DNA from: Lactobacillus sp. CBA3606
Lineage (GTDB): Bacteria; Bacillota; Bacilli; Lactobacillales; Lactobacillaceae
Direction of reading: 5' to 3'
Length of the DNA: 64,000 bases
Assembly (NCBI RefSeq): GCF_002970935.1
Contig: NZ_CP027194.1
Coordinates: 1,860,001 to 1,924,000 of the forward strand
Positions 49,040 to 57,254 of the stretch are shown here, piece by piece; within the stretch, counting starts at the first letter, position 1; the number at the start of each line of letters is the position of its first letter. The translations under genes were made by a program, and so were the position numbers. The notes under the pieces are model-generated. The model was not told the origin of the DNA, ran no database searches, and was given only the letters and a program-made list of their open reading frames with translations.

Positions 49040-49597
49040 ATGAGAATTAGAAATGTTGTTCTATCAACGGTGGCCACTTTAGGATTATTTGCAGTTAGCA
49101 ATACGGTTGCTAATGCCGATACAGTGACGGTTAAGTCTGGTGACACGGTGGCTAAAATCGCCAGTGCTAACGATACGACGGTCAGTGCCATCAAACAAGC
49201 TAATGGTTTAAGCAACGTTAACTTAATCTACGTTGGCGATCAACTTGAAGTTGGTAGTACAACTACTTCAGCTACGACGAGTACAAGTTCAGCAGCTGAT
49301 ACAACCAGTACAACAACTACTAAGACTAGCTCTACAACAGCGACAACGAGCACAACTGCTACGACAACTAACTCTAGCGACAGTGCCGCTAAAGCATGGA
49401 TTGCTAATAAAGAATCTGGTGGCTCATACACCGCTTCAAATGGCAATTACTATGGTAAATATCAATTAAGCAAGTCTTACTTGAATGGCGACTATTCAGC
49501 CGCTAACCAAGAAAAGGTTGCGACTAGTTATGTTAATTCCCGTTACGGCTCATGGAGTGCCGCTAAAGCGCACTGGTTAGCTAACGGCTGGTACTAA
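49040..49597 (+). CDS. Secreted LysM protein with transglycosylase-like C-terminal domain (paralogue 1)
   Basis: 185 residues: signal peptide (RIRNVVLSTVATLGLFAVSNTVANA), one LysM peptidoglycan-binding domain (DTVTVKSGDTVAKIASANDTTVSAIKQANGL..., about 28-72), a Ser/Thr linker, then a C-terminal domain KAWIANKESGGSYTASNGNY...YGKYQLSKSYLNGDYSAANQE...YGSWSAAKAHW.ANGWY. The Glu in NKESGG is the presumed catalytic acid of lytic-transglycosylase/Rpf-like enzymes. Paralogues lie at 50175 and 55103. AGGAG stands 12 nt before ATG 49040, the same spacing as in the other two. Confidence 0.9.
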   Translation: MRIRNVVLSTVATLGLFAVSNTVANADTVTVKSGDTVAKIASANDTTVSAIKQANGLSNVNLIYVGDQLEVGSTTTSATTSTSSAADTTSTTTTKTSSTTATTSTTATTTNSSDSAAKAWIANKESGGSYTASNGNYYGKYQLSKSYLNGDYSAANQEKVATSYVNSRYGSWSAAKAHWLANGWY

Positions 49598-49612
49598 ACT
49601 TAAATTAAGTCT

Positions 49613-49647
49613 AAAAGAGGAAATTCCATTTGGAATTTCCTCTTTTT
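49613..49647 (+). terminator. Terminator after LysM gene 1
   Basis: AAAAGAGGAAATTCCA / TGGAATTTCCTCTTTTT. Confidence 0.88.
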
Positions 49648-49728
49648 TAGGTTACTGACGAAATAGTTGCGGGTTAGGGCACGGTTGAGGTATTATGCAG
49701 CCGTAAAATAAAACAGGAGGTGTTGAGC

Positions 49729-50070
49729 ATGGCGATAACTTTTGCCCATCAACTAACCAAAATTCGGCAACAACAACACTTGTCGCAAGCCCAACTGGCA
49801 CGCCAATTAACATTGCCACGCTCGGTTGTCGCGCAGTGGGAGCAGGGACAAACAACCCCGGAACTAGATCAATTAATTAAGTTAGCAGCGTTGTTACAGG
49901 TTAGCTTGGATGACTTGGTTTTAGGTGAGTCAACTAATCGGCAACTGACCACGTTGCCTAGGCTGACGACCAATGGTGGTTGGGAGCGGTTGGTTCGTTA
50001 TTGGTGGTTAGGCCTGTCATTAGTGGGGCTAATCCTGTGGGCATTAATGAGTTTTTCAGGGGCGCTTTGA
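49729..50070 (+). CDS. XRE-type HTH protein with C-terminal membrane anchor
   Basis: 113 residues: an XRE HTH (QLTKIRQQQHLSQAQLARQLTLPRSVVAQWEQGQTTPELDQLIKLAALLQVSLDDL, about 8-65), a short linker and one membrane span (WWLGLSLVGLILWALMSF). Membrane-tethered XRE regulators of this size are common in lactobacilli, usually next to their target. AGGAGG lies 8 nt before ATG 49729. It sits between two LysM paralogues that face away from it or toward it, but no link is proven. Confidence 0.85.
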   Translation: MAITFAHQLTKIRQQQHLSQAQLARQLTLPRSVVAQWEQGQTTPELDQLIKLAALLQVSLDDLVLGESTNRQLTTLPRLTTNGGWERLVRYWWLGLSLVGLILWALMSFSGAL

Positions 50071-50131
50071 GGTAGCAGTCTAACCGATAGACATTTTATC
50101 AGCAGTCAAGACCTAAAACTAGGGCAAATAA

Positions 50132-50156
50132 AAAGACCATCGTCATGATGGTCTTT
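50132..50156 (-). terminator. Terminator of LysM gene 2
   Basis: AAAGACCATC / GATGGTCTTT with TTTTTATTT on the minus strand. Confidence 0.83.
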
Positions 50157-50174
50157 AAGCATTAAATTTAAATT

Positions 50175-50864
50175 TTAGTACCAGCCGTTTGCTTGTGAAT
50201 GAGCTTTAGCAGCAGCCCATGAGCCGTAACGGGAAGTAACGTAGTTGTTAGCAACTTTTTCTTGGTTAGCAGCTGAGTAATCACCGTTTAAGTATGATTT
50301 GCTTAGTTGGTATTTACCGTAGTAGTTACCATTAGTTGCGCCATATGAACCGCCAGATTCTTTGTTAGCAATCCAAGCCTTGGCTGAGCTTTCACTATTA
50401 TTAGTTGTGTTAGTAGTAGTGGTGCTAGTCGTTGATGCGGCTGGCTTAGTGGCGGTCGTTGCAACTGAACTGCTAGTAGCGGCTGCTTTAGGTGCAGTGG
50501 TTACAGTCGTGTTGTTAGTTGTTGAAGCCGTGTTAGCTGATGATGAAACGGCTGCTTGGTAATGGTTACTTTGAGTCGTTGCAGCTGTGGTTGTAGTTGT
50601 ATTAGCAACTGGTGTGGTCGTTGAAGTAGTGGCAGTCGTTGCAGTGCCATTAACTTCAAGTTGGTCACCGACGAAAATTAAGTTAACGTTGCTTAAGTTG
50701 TTGGCGTTCTTGATTGCAGCAACACTGGTGTTGTAAGTGTTCGCAATTTCGGCAACGGTGTCACCAGCTTTAACAGTAACAGTGGCGGCGTCAGCAGCAG
50801 TCGTTGTAGCAGCAAATAAAGCTAAAGCTGCGGCAGTTGATAATGCAAGGTTCTTGATTTTCAT
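50175..50864 (-). CDS. Secreted LysM protein with transglycosylase-like C-terminal domain (paralogue 2)
   Basis: 229 residues: signal peptide ending at AADA, LysM (ATVTVKAGDTVAEIANTYNT...), a long Thr/Ser/Ala linker, and the shared C-terminal domain (SSAKAWIANKESGGSYGATN...YQLSKSYLNGDYSAANQE...). The conserved AKAHW of the other paralogues is AKAHS here, a Trp-to-Ser change. Start is ATG 50864, 12 nt after AGGAG, as in the paralogues; an in-frame ATG at 50873 is only 3 nt from that site. Upstream lies the shared triple box. Confidence 0.9.
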   Translation of the reverse strand: MKIKNLALSTAAALALFAATTTAADAATVTVKAGDTVAEIANTYNTSVAAIKNANNLSNVNLIFVGDQLEVNGTATTATTSTTTPVANTTTTTAATTQSNHYQAAVSSSANTASTTNNTTVTTAPKAAATSSSVATTATKPAASTTSTTTTNTTNNSESSAKAWIANKESGGSYGATNGNYYGKYQLSKSYLNGDYSAANQEKVANNYVTSRYGSWAAAKAHSQANGWY

Positions 50865-50873
50865 ATTAGTCAT

Positions 50874-51334
50874 ACACTCCTATAAGTTTAAATGGGGTCG
50901 ATTGTCTTATCTAAATATCTCGCGTTAGTCAATGGAAACTAATGTCGCCTTAACTAATTAACAATGACTAGTATACCGAGCGAGTATTGCAACACAATAA
51001 ACAGGAGGTTACGTTTTGGGCCAGTAATTGTAATATAACGCGCTTTTTGTAATGAATTGTAATATTTGGTGACAGTTTCTGGAAATAAATGTGATGTTTT
51101 CATGAATTTGACCAAATTGAGCAGCAATTAAGGCTAAAAAGGGCTGATTAATTGATTAAGGACTAAAACTAAAAGTGACGAGGTTAATCATCTTTAGATT
51201 ATAGCTAAGTCGAATTGATAATATAAAGACGCAACACAATAGAAATTTGCGGTGCGCCTTTTAAAATAGGCCAATTGTAGCCAGTCTGGCTGGCAAGGAG
51301 GCGTTAAGCTAATTCACTTCATCTAGAACTTGAC
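50874..51334. other. Intergenic region, 461 bp
   Basis: Contains the promoter side of LysM gene 2 with its triple box (51029-51063). From about 51070 to 51334 it is AT-rich with no ORF, strong hairpin or recognisable RNA. Confidence 0.6.
51029..51063 (-). promoter_or_regulatory. Triple box upstream of LysM gene 2
   Basis: On the plus strand TGTAAT at 51029, 51048 and 51058, that is ATTACA-N4-ATTACA-N13-ATTACA on the sense strand of the gene. Confidence 0.78.
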
Positions 51335-52516
51335 TTAGGCATGAAGCTTAGTTTGCCGCCGATTGTCAATTAGGGTATAGAGACTGGTACCGACTGCGAG
51401 TGTGACGAAGCCCCAACCACACATGGTTAAAACGAATGCCGGTTGGTCGTTGCCGAGTAGATTAGCGGCCCCGTTAACCAAGGTGGGTGATAAGAATGCA
51501 CCTAAATTAATCCCCATTAACATAATGGATGTTGATAAATTTTCAGAATGTGCGGGGGCAATTTGAGCAACCCGGAGAAAGCCTTGGGGAAAGACCCAGC
51601 CAAAGAAACCACCGGCAATGATAACGCCGACAAAAATCAAGGTCACACTATTAGCAGTTGCAACAATAAGAAAACCCATGGCAATGCCGATTAGGGCTAC
51701 TGGTAACATATAATTACCTAGGTAGTGGCTCAATTTGCCAAAGATGGCACTGGCAATCATGGAAGCGGCCCCCATAACGGCTAAAATAGTCGATGCCATG
51801 GCAGGAGTCGTTAGTTGTTGGGTGGTGACAAAGCTGGCTAATTTGATGGTCATCATCATAAACAGCCCAAAAATAATTAGCATGAGTCCGGCGAGAACTA
51901 AAACGTGCCCATTAGTGGTTTGTTTAGGTCGGGTTGCCTTGACAGTTACTTTAGGTGTTGGAATTTTAACCAATAAGCCAAATAATAGTAGTGGAATGAG
52001 GGCAATTAAGTAGCCAGTGAAGACGGTTTTCCAACCAGCTAACACGAGTAAGCTAAGCAATAGGCCAAACCCAGCGTTGCCTAAATTTTGGGCGGTATTT
52101 TGATAACCTAGCATATCCGCTAGTTCTTGATCCTGGTAGAAGTTATACATCAGACTAACTGAGAAGGGATTGAATAATCCAATGCCACAGCCCATGATAA
52201 AGCGAGCTAGGATAATAATGACGTAATTACTAATTAGGACTGGCATTAAACCGCCAATCAGATATAAAAACAACCCTAACATAATGGTTCGCTTAACCCC
52301 TAATTTTTGCGCGATCCAAGTTGAAAACATAATGAGTAACAAGACACCTAGATTTGGCAAAGTGGCAATCATTTCAACTTGGGCCGTGGTTTGGGCCGTG
52401 AAAGTTTTAGCCATCAAGGGATTCGCAATTGCGATTGATGGGGCGGTCATTGCTAAGATGGATAGTGACAGCAAAGCGAGTTTGAAAGGCCAGCCGTGCG
52501 TGTTTTGTTTAGGCAT
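51335..52516 (-). CDS. Major facilitator superfamily transporter
   Basis: A 393-residue, twelve-span transporter. MFS loop 2-3 signature appears as AQKLGVKRTIMLG, and GRFIMG-like ARFIMGCGIGLFNPFSVSLMYNFY marks TM4-5. AGGAGG lies 10 nt before ATG 52516, inside the end of the reductase gene, so the two are translationally coupled. It presumably carries the substrate or product of the flavin reductase. Substrate unknown. Confidence 0.87.
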   Translation of the reverse strand: MPKQNTHGWPFKLALLSLSILAMTAPSIAIANPLMAKTFTAQTTAQVEMIATLPNLGVLLLIMFSTWIAQKLGVKRTIMLGLFLYLIGGLMPVLISNYVIIILARFIMGCGIGLFNPFSVSLMYNFYQDQELADMLGYQNTAQNLGNAGFGLLLSLLVLAGWKTVFTGYLIALIPLLLFGLLVKIPTPKVTVKATRPKQTTNGHVLVLAGLMLIIFGLFMMMTIKLASFVTTQQLTTPAMASTILAVMGAASMIASAIFGKLSHYLGNYMLPVALIGIAMGFLIVATANSVTLIFVGVIIAGGFFGWVFPQGFLRVAQIAPAHSENLSTSIMLMGINLGAFLSPTLVNGAANLLGNDQPAFVLTMCGWGFVTLAVGTSLYTLIDNRRQTKLHA

Positions 52517-52521
52517 GTGTG

Positions 52522-54027
52522 TCACGCCTCCTCAGTGGTATTTTGCGCAATGAATTTTGCCGCGCTAGTGCCAGCTAAGCGGCCAGAGGTCCAAGCAAAT
52601 CCGGAGGCTAGTCCTTCATAAGCAGGATAACTATGACCCTCGTAATAGCCACCGGCATTCGCGCCGCCGGTAAATAAGCCAGGAATTGGTCGGAATTGTT
52701 GGTCTAAAACGCATAAATTCTCATCGACGCGAACGCCACCGACCGTACCTAAGTAAGCGACTTGAGCTGTAAAGGCATAGAAAGGTCCTACATTAACCGG
52801 ATAAACTAGTGAAGCAGCAGATTTACTAAAAGTGGTATCAGTTTTGGTGGCTACCGCTTGATTATAAGTTTTAACTGCTGCAGTTAATGTCGCTGGGACC
52901 ATCCCAACTTTTGCGGCTAACTCGGTGAGTGTGGCCCCTTTAAAGGCCGTGCCAGCCGCGACCGAAGCATTGGCTAAAGCAGTGAAGTCACCGGGTTCAG
53001 TATCTGCACCGGGGCCAGCTTGCGAGACTTCTAATGCGCCACCATTCTTGGTGAAGCTATCTAGGGTTGCTTGATCCACGACGAAGTAATATTGGCCGCC
53101 GACTGACCAGCCAGCGTTGGCCCAGTTGACCGTATCATAAACAACATCTTCATTGGTAAAGCGTTGTCCAGCCCCGTTGACCCAGAATAAAGGGGTTAAT
53201 AGGAGTTGGGTTAAAGCGGTGTGTGAAAAGCCTGCCAAATGTTCGGCCGAAGTCTTTTGGGTAACGGTTGATTTGGCTAGTTGGGCGGCATGAATTAATG
53301 CGGTTCCGTCAATATCTTCGGCGCCCGCCTTGACCATCGCTTGAAGTCCTTCGCCCATATTTGGGACTCCTAAAGTTCGTAAAGCTTTGGTATGCATTGT
53401 ATGAGCGACTTTTTCACGGTCGCCACCAAAGCCACCGGTTGCGATGACAGTTGCTTGGGCGTCAACATTGAAGGAGGTTCCATCCACATCCGTTGCTGAA
53501 ACGCCAATGATTTTACCAGCGGCGGTTTGACGTAAGTCAGTTAAGGTGACACCAAACTTGAATTGAACGCTTTCATTTTCAAGTTTGGCTTGAATTCGCG
53601 CATAACTTTCAGGTTTGTTTTGATACATATGGTAAGCACCACCTTGATAGGGATTATCACGATGGGCAAATTGAGTGGTCTTGGCAGTATCATTTAATTT
53701 AATTGTCATGCCAAGCTCTTCTAACCAAGCTAACGTATCGGCGGCGGTGTCCACGATACGATGAATTAAGGGGCCATTAGCCAGATTGTGATTATAAGTA
53801 GTTAACTGATTGACGGCTTCAGCTTTTGATAACTGGAGGCCTTTGGCACGTTGCTCGTTAGAATCAATGGCAAAAAAGCCACTAGAAATCTTGGTGTTAC
53901 CACCAATTTGCGCCTGCTTTTCTAGAACCAGAACTTGTAGCCCCTGTTCGGCAGCGGCGTGTGCGGCCGCCAGACCGGTCCCGCCAGCGCCAGCAACGAC
54001 GACATCAGTTTTAATAGTTGTTGTCAT
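52522..54027 (-). CDS. FAD-dependent fumarate-reductase-type oxidoreductase
   Basis: A 501-residue flavoprotein of the succinate dehydrogenase/fumarate reductase flavoprotein family: FAD dinucleotide fold VVVAGAGGTGLAAAHAAAEQG, IGGNTKISSGFFAI for flavin binding, GGFGGDREKVAH, and the C-terminal GLFTGGANAGGYYEGHSYPAYEGLASGFAWTSGRLAG closing the FAD site. It has no FMN-bind or cytochrome domain, so electrons must come from a separate donor. Relatives reduce fumarate, urocanate or (hydroxy)cinnamates. Operon with the MFS gene, divergent from an AraC regulator. Confidence 0.87.
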   Translation of the reverse strand: MTTTIKTDVVVAGAGGTGLAAAHAAAEQGLQVLVLEKQAQIGGNTKISSGFFAIDSNEQRAKGLQLSKAEAVNQLTTYNHNLANGPLIHRIVDTAADTLAWLEELGMTIKLNDTAKTTQFAHRDNPYQGGAYHMYQNKPESYARIQAKLENESVQFKFGVTLTDLRQTAAGKIIGVSATDVDGTSFNVDAQATVIATGGFGGDREKVAHTMHTKALRTLGVPNMGEGLQAMVKAGAEDIDGTALIHAAQLAKSTVTQKTSAEHLAGFSHTALTQLLLTPLFWVNGAGQRFTNEDVVYDTVNWANAGWSVGGQYYFVVDQATLDSFTKNGGALEVSQAGPGADTEPGDFTALANASVAAGTAFKGATLTELAAKVGMVPATLTAAVKTYNQAVATKTDTTFSKSAASLVYPVNVGPFYAFTAQVAYLGTVGGVRVDENLCVLDQQFRPIPGLFTGGANAGGYYEGHSYPAYEGLASGFAWTSGRLAGTSAAKFIAQNTTEEA

Positions 54028-54095
54028 AATTAATCACTCCTAATTGAATTTGATTCCATTATAAAGTGAATAAATGTACAATATAACCAAGCAAG

Positions 54096-54126
54096 ATATC
54101 TTTTTTCTGATGTAAATATATCTTTT
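54096..54126 (+). promoter_or_regulatory. Direct repeats in the AraC/reductase intergenic region
   Basis: ATATCTTTT at 54096-54104 and again at 54118-54126, start-to-start 22 bp (two helical turns), the usual layout of an AraC-family site. Confidence 0.6.
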
Positions 54127-54146
54127 GGGATTTTGGAGGGGGACGG

Positions 54147-55025
54147 ATGAGTCAAAATTATCAAAGTAAGGAACCGATTGAAATTCCTGGAGTCTATAAT
54201 CATACCGGGGTTAAGACGGTAACGCCGGCACCCCAGCAAACGACCTTATTAATTATTGAGAGCTTAACGGCCAGTGTATGTGAAATTGACCAACAAGTGG
54301 TGCCGTTAAATCCACAAGATATTATTTTAGTTCAGCAAGCGACGCAAATAAAGGTGAGCGCACAGCCGGGTGTGGTTAAATGTCGGACGTTTACGGCTAA
54401 CGTGACGTTTCCCAATCCATTAAATATGACCGTGGTCGGTGATAATCCGTTAATTCATGACTTAATGAATGATACGAGCACGGCTAGTCAGTATGTCGTC
54501 TTTCATCAGCTGGAAAATCGGCTAAGTCATACTTATTGTGATTTATTAGTGCAGATGGACCAGCAAGATGCGGATCGTTACTTAGATTTTGAACGAAACC
54601 AAGTTTTTAGTTTATTATTAACTGAATTATTACGACAACATCGCGAGACGGTCTCGCTAGTCGATTCTCAGTTCCCAGTTCGAGCGATTCGGCATGCCGG
54701 TCGGGAAACACAAGCTGGCGCTATTTTTACTTATTTATCACGCCAGATTGCAACGGTGACCTTAACTCAAGCGGCTACTCATTTTGGGTATCAGGCGAAT
54801 TACTTTTCGCGGCTCTGTCGCACGTTATTTAATGAATCTTTTTCGGCGGTAAAAAACCGAATTCGAATGGAAATGGCTGGTCGGATGTTAAGCTTGACGA
54901 CAAAAGGGATTACAGAAATCAGTTTTGAATTGGGTTATAAGAATGTGACGAGTTTTTACCAAGCTTTTTCGCAGGCTCAAGGGATGACACCGACTAAATT
55001 TCGACAAACTGGCCGTGAAAATTAA
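54147..55025 (+). CDS. AraC-family transcriptional regulator
   Basis: A 292-residue activator with an N-terminal cupin-like sensing half and a C-terminal double HTH (ATVTLTQAATHFGYQANYFSRLCRTLFNESFSAVKNRIRMEMAGRMLSLTTKGITEISFELGYKNVTSFYQAFSQAQGMTPTKFRQ). It is divergent from the reductase/MFS operon with 22-bp-spaced direct repeats between, so it probably switches that operon on. GGAGGGGG precedes ATG 54147. Confidence 0.92.
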   Translation: MSQNYQSKEPIEIPGVYNHTGVKTVTPAPQQTTLLIIESLTASVCEIDQQVVPLNPQDIILVQQATQIKVSAQPGVVKCRTFTANVTFPNPLNMTVVGDNPLIHDLMNDTSTASQYVVFHQLENRLSHTYCDLLVQMDQQDADRYLDFERNQVFSLLLTELLRQHRETVSLVDSQFPVRAIRHAGRETQAGAIFTYLSRQIATVTLTQAATHFGYQANYFSRLCRTLFNESFSAVKNRIRMEMAGRMLSLTTKGITEISFELGYKNVTSFYQAFSQAQGMTPTKFRQTGREN

Positions 55026-55031
55026 GTCATC

Positions 55032-55081
55032 AAAAAAGCGCCTGACCAATCCAAGTTGAACTTGGACCGGTCAGGCGCTTT
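55032..55081. terminator. Bidirectional terminator between the AraC gene and LysM gene 3
   Basis: AAAAAAGCGCCTGACC...GGTCAGGCGCTTT with an inner CCAAGTT / AACTTGG stem. Confidence 0.88.
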
Positions 55082-55102
55082 GCTAAAAGTTAATTTTAAT
55101 CT

Positions 55103-55714
55103 TTAATACCAGCCAGTTGAAAGCCAGTGTGACTTAGCTTGTGACCATGAACCATAGCGTGAACTAACGTAGTTATTAGCAACGCGTTCTTGGTTAGCAG
55201 CTGAGTAGTCACCATTTAAGTAAGAAGCGCTTAGTTGGTATTTACCAACGTATTGGCCATTACGGGCACCGTATGAACCGCCAGATTCCTTGTTGGCAAT
55301 CCAAGCTTTAGCAGAACTATCAGATGAACTCGTGTTACTGCTAGTATTAGTTGCAGTTGTCGTGGTACTCTGAGTAGTTGCCGCTGGGGTGCTAGTGCTA
55401 TGTGTAGTCGTGTTTTGACTAGGTGTGGTCGTTGTTGTTGATTGGGTCTGAGTTTGCGTCGTGGTACTTGTGGCTGGTGTGGTAGTAGCAGTCGTATCGT
55501 TGACTTCAAGCTTTTGACCAACGAAGATCAAGTTAACGTTAGTTAATTGGTTCGCTTTTTCGATGGCGGCAACGGTCGTATCATTTTCGTTAGCAATTGC
55601 TGAGACGGTGTCACCAGCTTTAACCGTAACGGTTGCGGCTTGAGCGGTGGCGCCAATAGCAAAAAGACCTGATGCGGCTGCTGCAGTAGATAATAAAACA
55701 TTCTTAATTTTCAT
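55103..55714 (-). CDS. Secreted LysM protein with transglycosylase-like C-terminal domain (paralogue 3)
   Basis: 203 residues with signal peptide (to AQA), LysM (ATVTVKAGDTVSAIANENDTTVAAIEKANQL), a Thr/Gln-rich linker, and the same C-terminal domain (KAWIANKESGGSYGARNGQYVGKYQLSASYLNGDYSAANQE...SHWLSTGWY). It keeps the Trp lost in paralogue 2. The Thr-rich linker is coded largely by ACA/ACC/ACT runs. AGGAG stands 12 nt before ATG 55714. The shared triple box lies at 55854-55888. Confidence 0.9.
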   Translation of the reverse strand: MKIKNVLLSTAAAASGLFAIGATAQAATVTVKAGDTVSAIANENDTTVAAIEKANQLTNVNLIFVGQKLEVNDTTATTTPATSTTTQTQTQSTTTTTPSQNTTTHSTSTPAATTQSTTTTATNTSSNTSSSDSSAKAWIANKESGGSYGARNGQYVGKYQLSASYLNGDYSAANQERVANNYVSSRYGSWSQAKSHWLSTGWY

Positions 55715-55853
55715 AAGTAATGGTCACTCCTATTTTTTTAGTCCGAGTTTTTGCTTGGCCCCGAAACACATCCCAAGCACCTTAGTTAACTCATAGTATA
55801 GCCGTCAATTGTAACAAACGAATAGCAATCATTTTACGAATTGGCGGTGCGTT

Positions 55854-55888
55854 TGTAATATAAGCCACTTTTTGTAATCTTTTGTAAT
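55854..55888 (-). promoter_or_regulatory. Triple box upstream of LysM gene 3
   Basis: TGTAAT at 55854, 55873 and 55883 on the plus strand: identical spacing (N13, N4) to the box before LysM gene 2. Confidence 0.78.
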
Positions 55889-55919
55889 ATTAGGGACTAA
55901 TCGAGTGATTAATTTTAGA

Positions 55920-56294
55920 TTAATCAGCTTTTAGCTTGATTAACCAACGTTTTTTTTCAGCTTTACCGTTTAATAGGTCCGGCTGAGTTAAAACGGCCTG
56001 ATTGAGTGATTTTAAGTGACCACTGACGGGGAGGGTTAATGTTTTGGTCGCCTTAGTACCAATAATCGTCACTAAGTCATCGCCGGCTGCCAAGTGTTGG
56101 TCAACAGCAGCGTAGGTGACTGCGGTAATGGTCCCCAGTTCAGCTTGACCAGTTGTCGTTAGGCCGAGGACTAATCGTTGCCGTGATTTTAACTGTAACC
56201 ACAGGTCGCCATAAGCCATCAGTTCGTGGCGTTCTTGGTAATCAGTTTTGTACCATAAGTAGACGGTCTTCCAAACAGGTAAATGTTCTGGCAT
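55920..56294 (-). CDS. Hypothetical protein, 124 aa
   Basis: PEHLPVWKTVYLWYKTDYQE followed by RHELMAYGDLWLQLKSRQRL...; a soluble, beta-rich protein with no named family. GGAGG lies 7 nt before ATG 56294; the upstream extension to 56333 is unsupported. It lies 45 bp after the end of the sce7725-like gene on the same strand, so it may belong to that operon. Confidence 0.68.
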   Translation of the reverse strand: MPEHLPVWKTVYLWYKTDYQERHELMAYGDLWLQLKSRQRLVLGLTTTGQAELGTITAVTYAAVDQHLAAGDDLVTIIGTKATKTLTLPVSGHLKSLNQAVLTQPDLLNGKAEKKRWLIKLKAD

Positions 56295-56339
56295 GGTGTA
56301 ACCTCCGATTTCTAATTCGTTTAAGTATAACATGCTTGC

Positions 56340-57254
56340 CTAATCGGCTAATAACCGATTCATCAGTTGCAGGTGATGCATTAACATTAATTTTTTAATC
56401 GGTCCCAGACCGGGAAATTTAGGTTGGTGTGCATACGTCATTAATTCAGCTAAGGCCGGCGTTGCGTTAAGGCCAGTTAAATGGGTTGGCGCCCACGTAA
56501 TCAACTTAGTGAGGGCCTCGAAAAACTTTTGCTTTTGACCGCCCCGCTGATCATTACTAGCGGAAACAAAATGGTGAATTCGTAAGCAACCAGTCGGCGT
56601 CACGTAAATCACGTGGATTGCAATTGCACGAGCGGGAAAGCCTTTATCAAAGTAAACGCTACCGACCATCGAATAGTCCCCAAAGGCTTGATAGCCCAGG
56701 GGTGCTTGGTGCCAATTAGCAGGCGCAAAATAGTCATCGGTTAGCTGGGCATAGTCGGCGACATGGGGCCAAAAGGTGAGCGAATCAGTTAACAAAATTG
56801 ACCGTGAGCCAGCTATTTGATGAAGGCGGGCTTCATTTGGAATCAAGATACCGGCGACTTGTTTTAAAACTGCTGTTCGTTGGTAAGTCTTGAGCAACGG
56901 ATAGTTGGGCGCAATCAAGAGGCTCGTCTGACCAGGCGTAGTGGTTAAAAAGTCTGCACTAAAATCCGCCGCTAAAATGGCGCTTGGATGATAGAATGGG
57001 GCGCTGGTGAGGTCTGGTAAGGGATACAACTTAGTGTGATTCAAGCCGTAAACACTCACTTGGGGGTTGGCAATGACACTAAAGGGTTGTTTCGCTGCTA
57101 ACAAGACCTGAACCGTTTGTTGGAGTTCCTTGGAATCGCGAACAGGTTCAATTATGGGAATGATATGCGGGCCTAGCTGCTGGCTTTCACATAGCGCTTT
57201 TAAAGCTAGCAAGTCATACATCCGACCGCGCAAATAAGGATAATAAGTTGTCAT
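56340..57254 (-). CDS. sce7725-like (T4 beta-protein-like) family protein
   Basis: A 304-residue protein beginning TTYYPYLRGRMYDLLALKAL and with PHIIPIIEPVRDSKELQQTV, the N-terminal pattern of the sce7725/T4 beta-protein family: a barrel-like domain of unknown activity, often beside a nuclease-like partner (sce7726). Its start overlaps the stop of the nuclease gene upstream by 4 bp (ATGA type), so the two are translated together. A His/Arg-rich middle (FVSASNDQRGGQKQKFFEAL) is conserved-looking. Function unknown. Confidence 0.72.
   Translation of the reverse strand: MTTYYPYLRGRMYDLLALKALCESQQLGPHIIPIIEPVRDSKELQQTVQVLLAAKQPFSVIANPQVSVYGLNHTKLYPLPDLTSAPFYHPSAILAADFSADFLTTTPGQTSLLIAPNYPLLKTYQRTAVLKQVAGILIPNEARLHQIAGSRSILLTDSLTFWPHVADYAQLTDDYFAPANWHQAPLGYQAFGDYSMVGSVYFDKGFPARAIAIHVIYVTPTGCLRIHHFVSASNDQRGGQKQKFFEALTKLITWAPTHLTGLNATPALAELMTYAHQPKFPGLGPIKKLMLMHHLQLMNRLLAD

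Noticed and set aside
50362-50562. Val/Leu-rich frame opposite LysM gene 2 (similar ones opposite LysM genes 1 and 3)
   Set aside because: It arises from complement of Thr/Ser-rich linker codons; no start signal.
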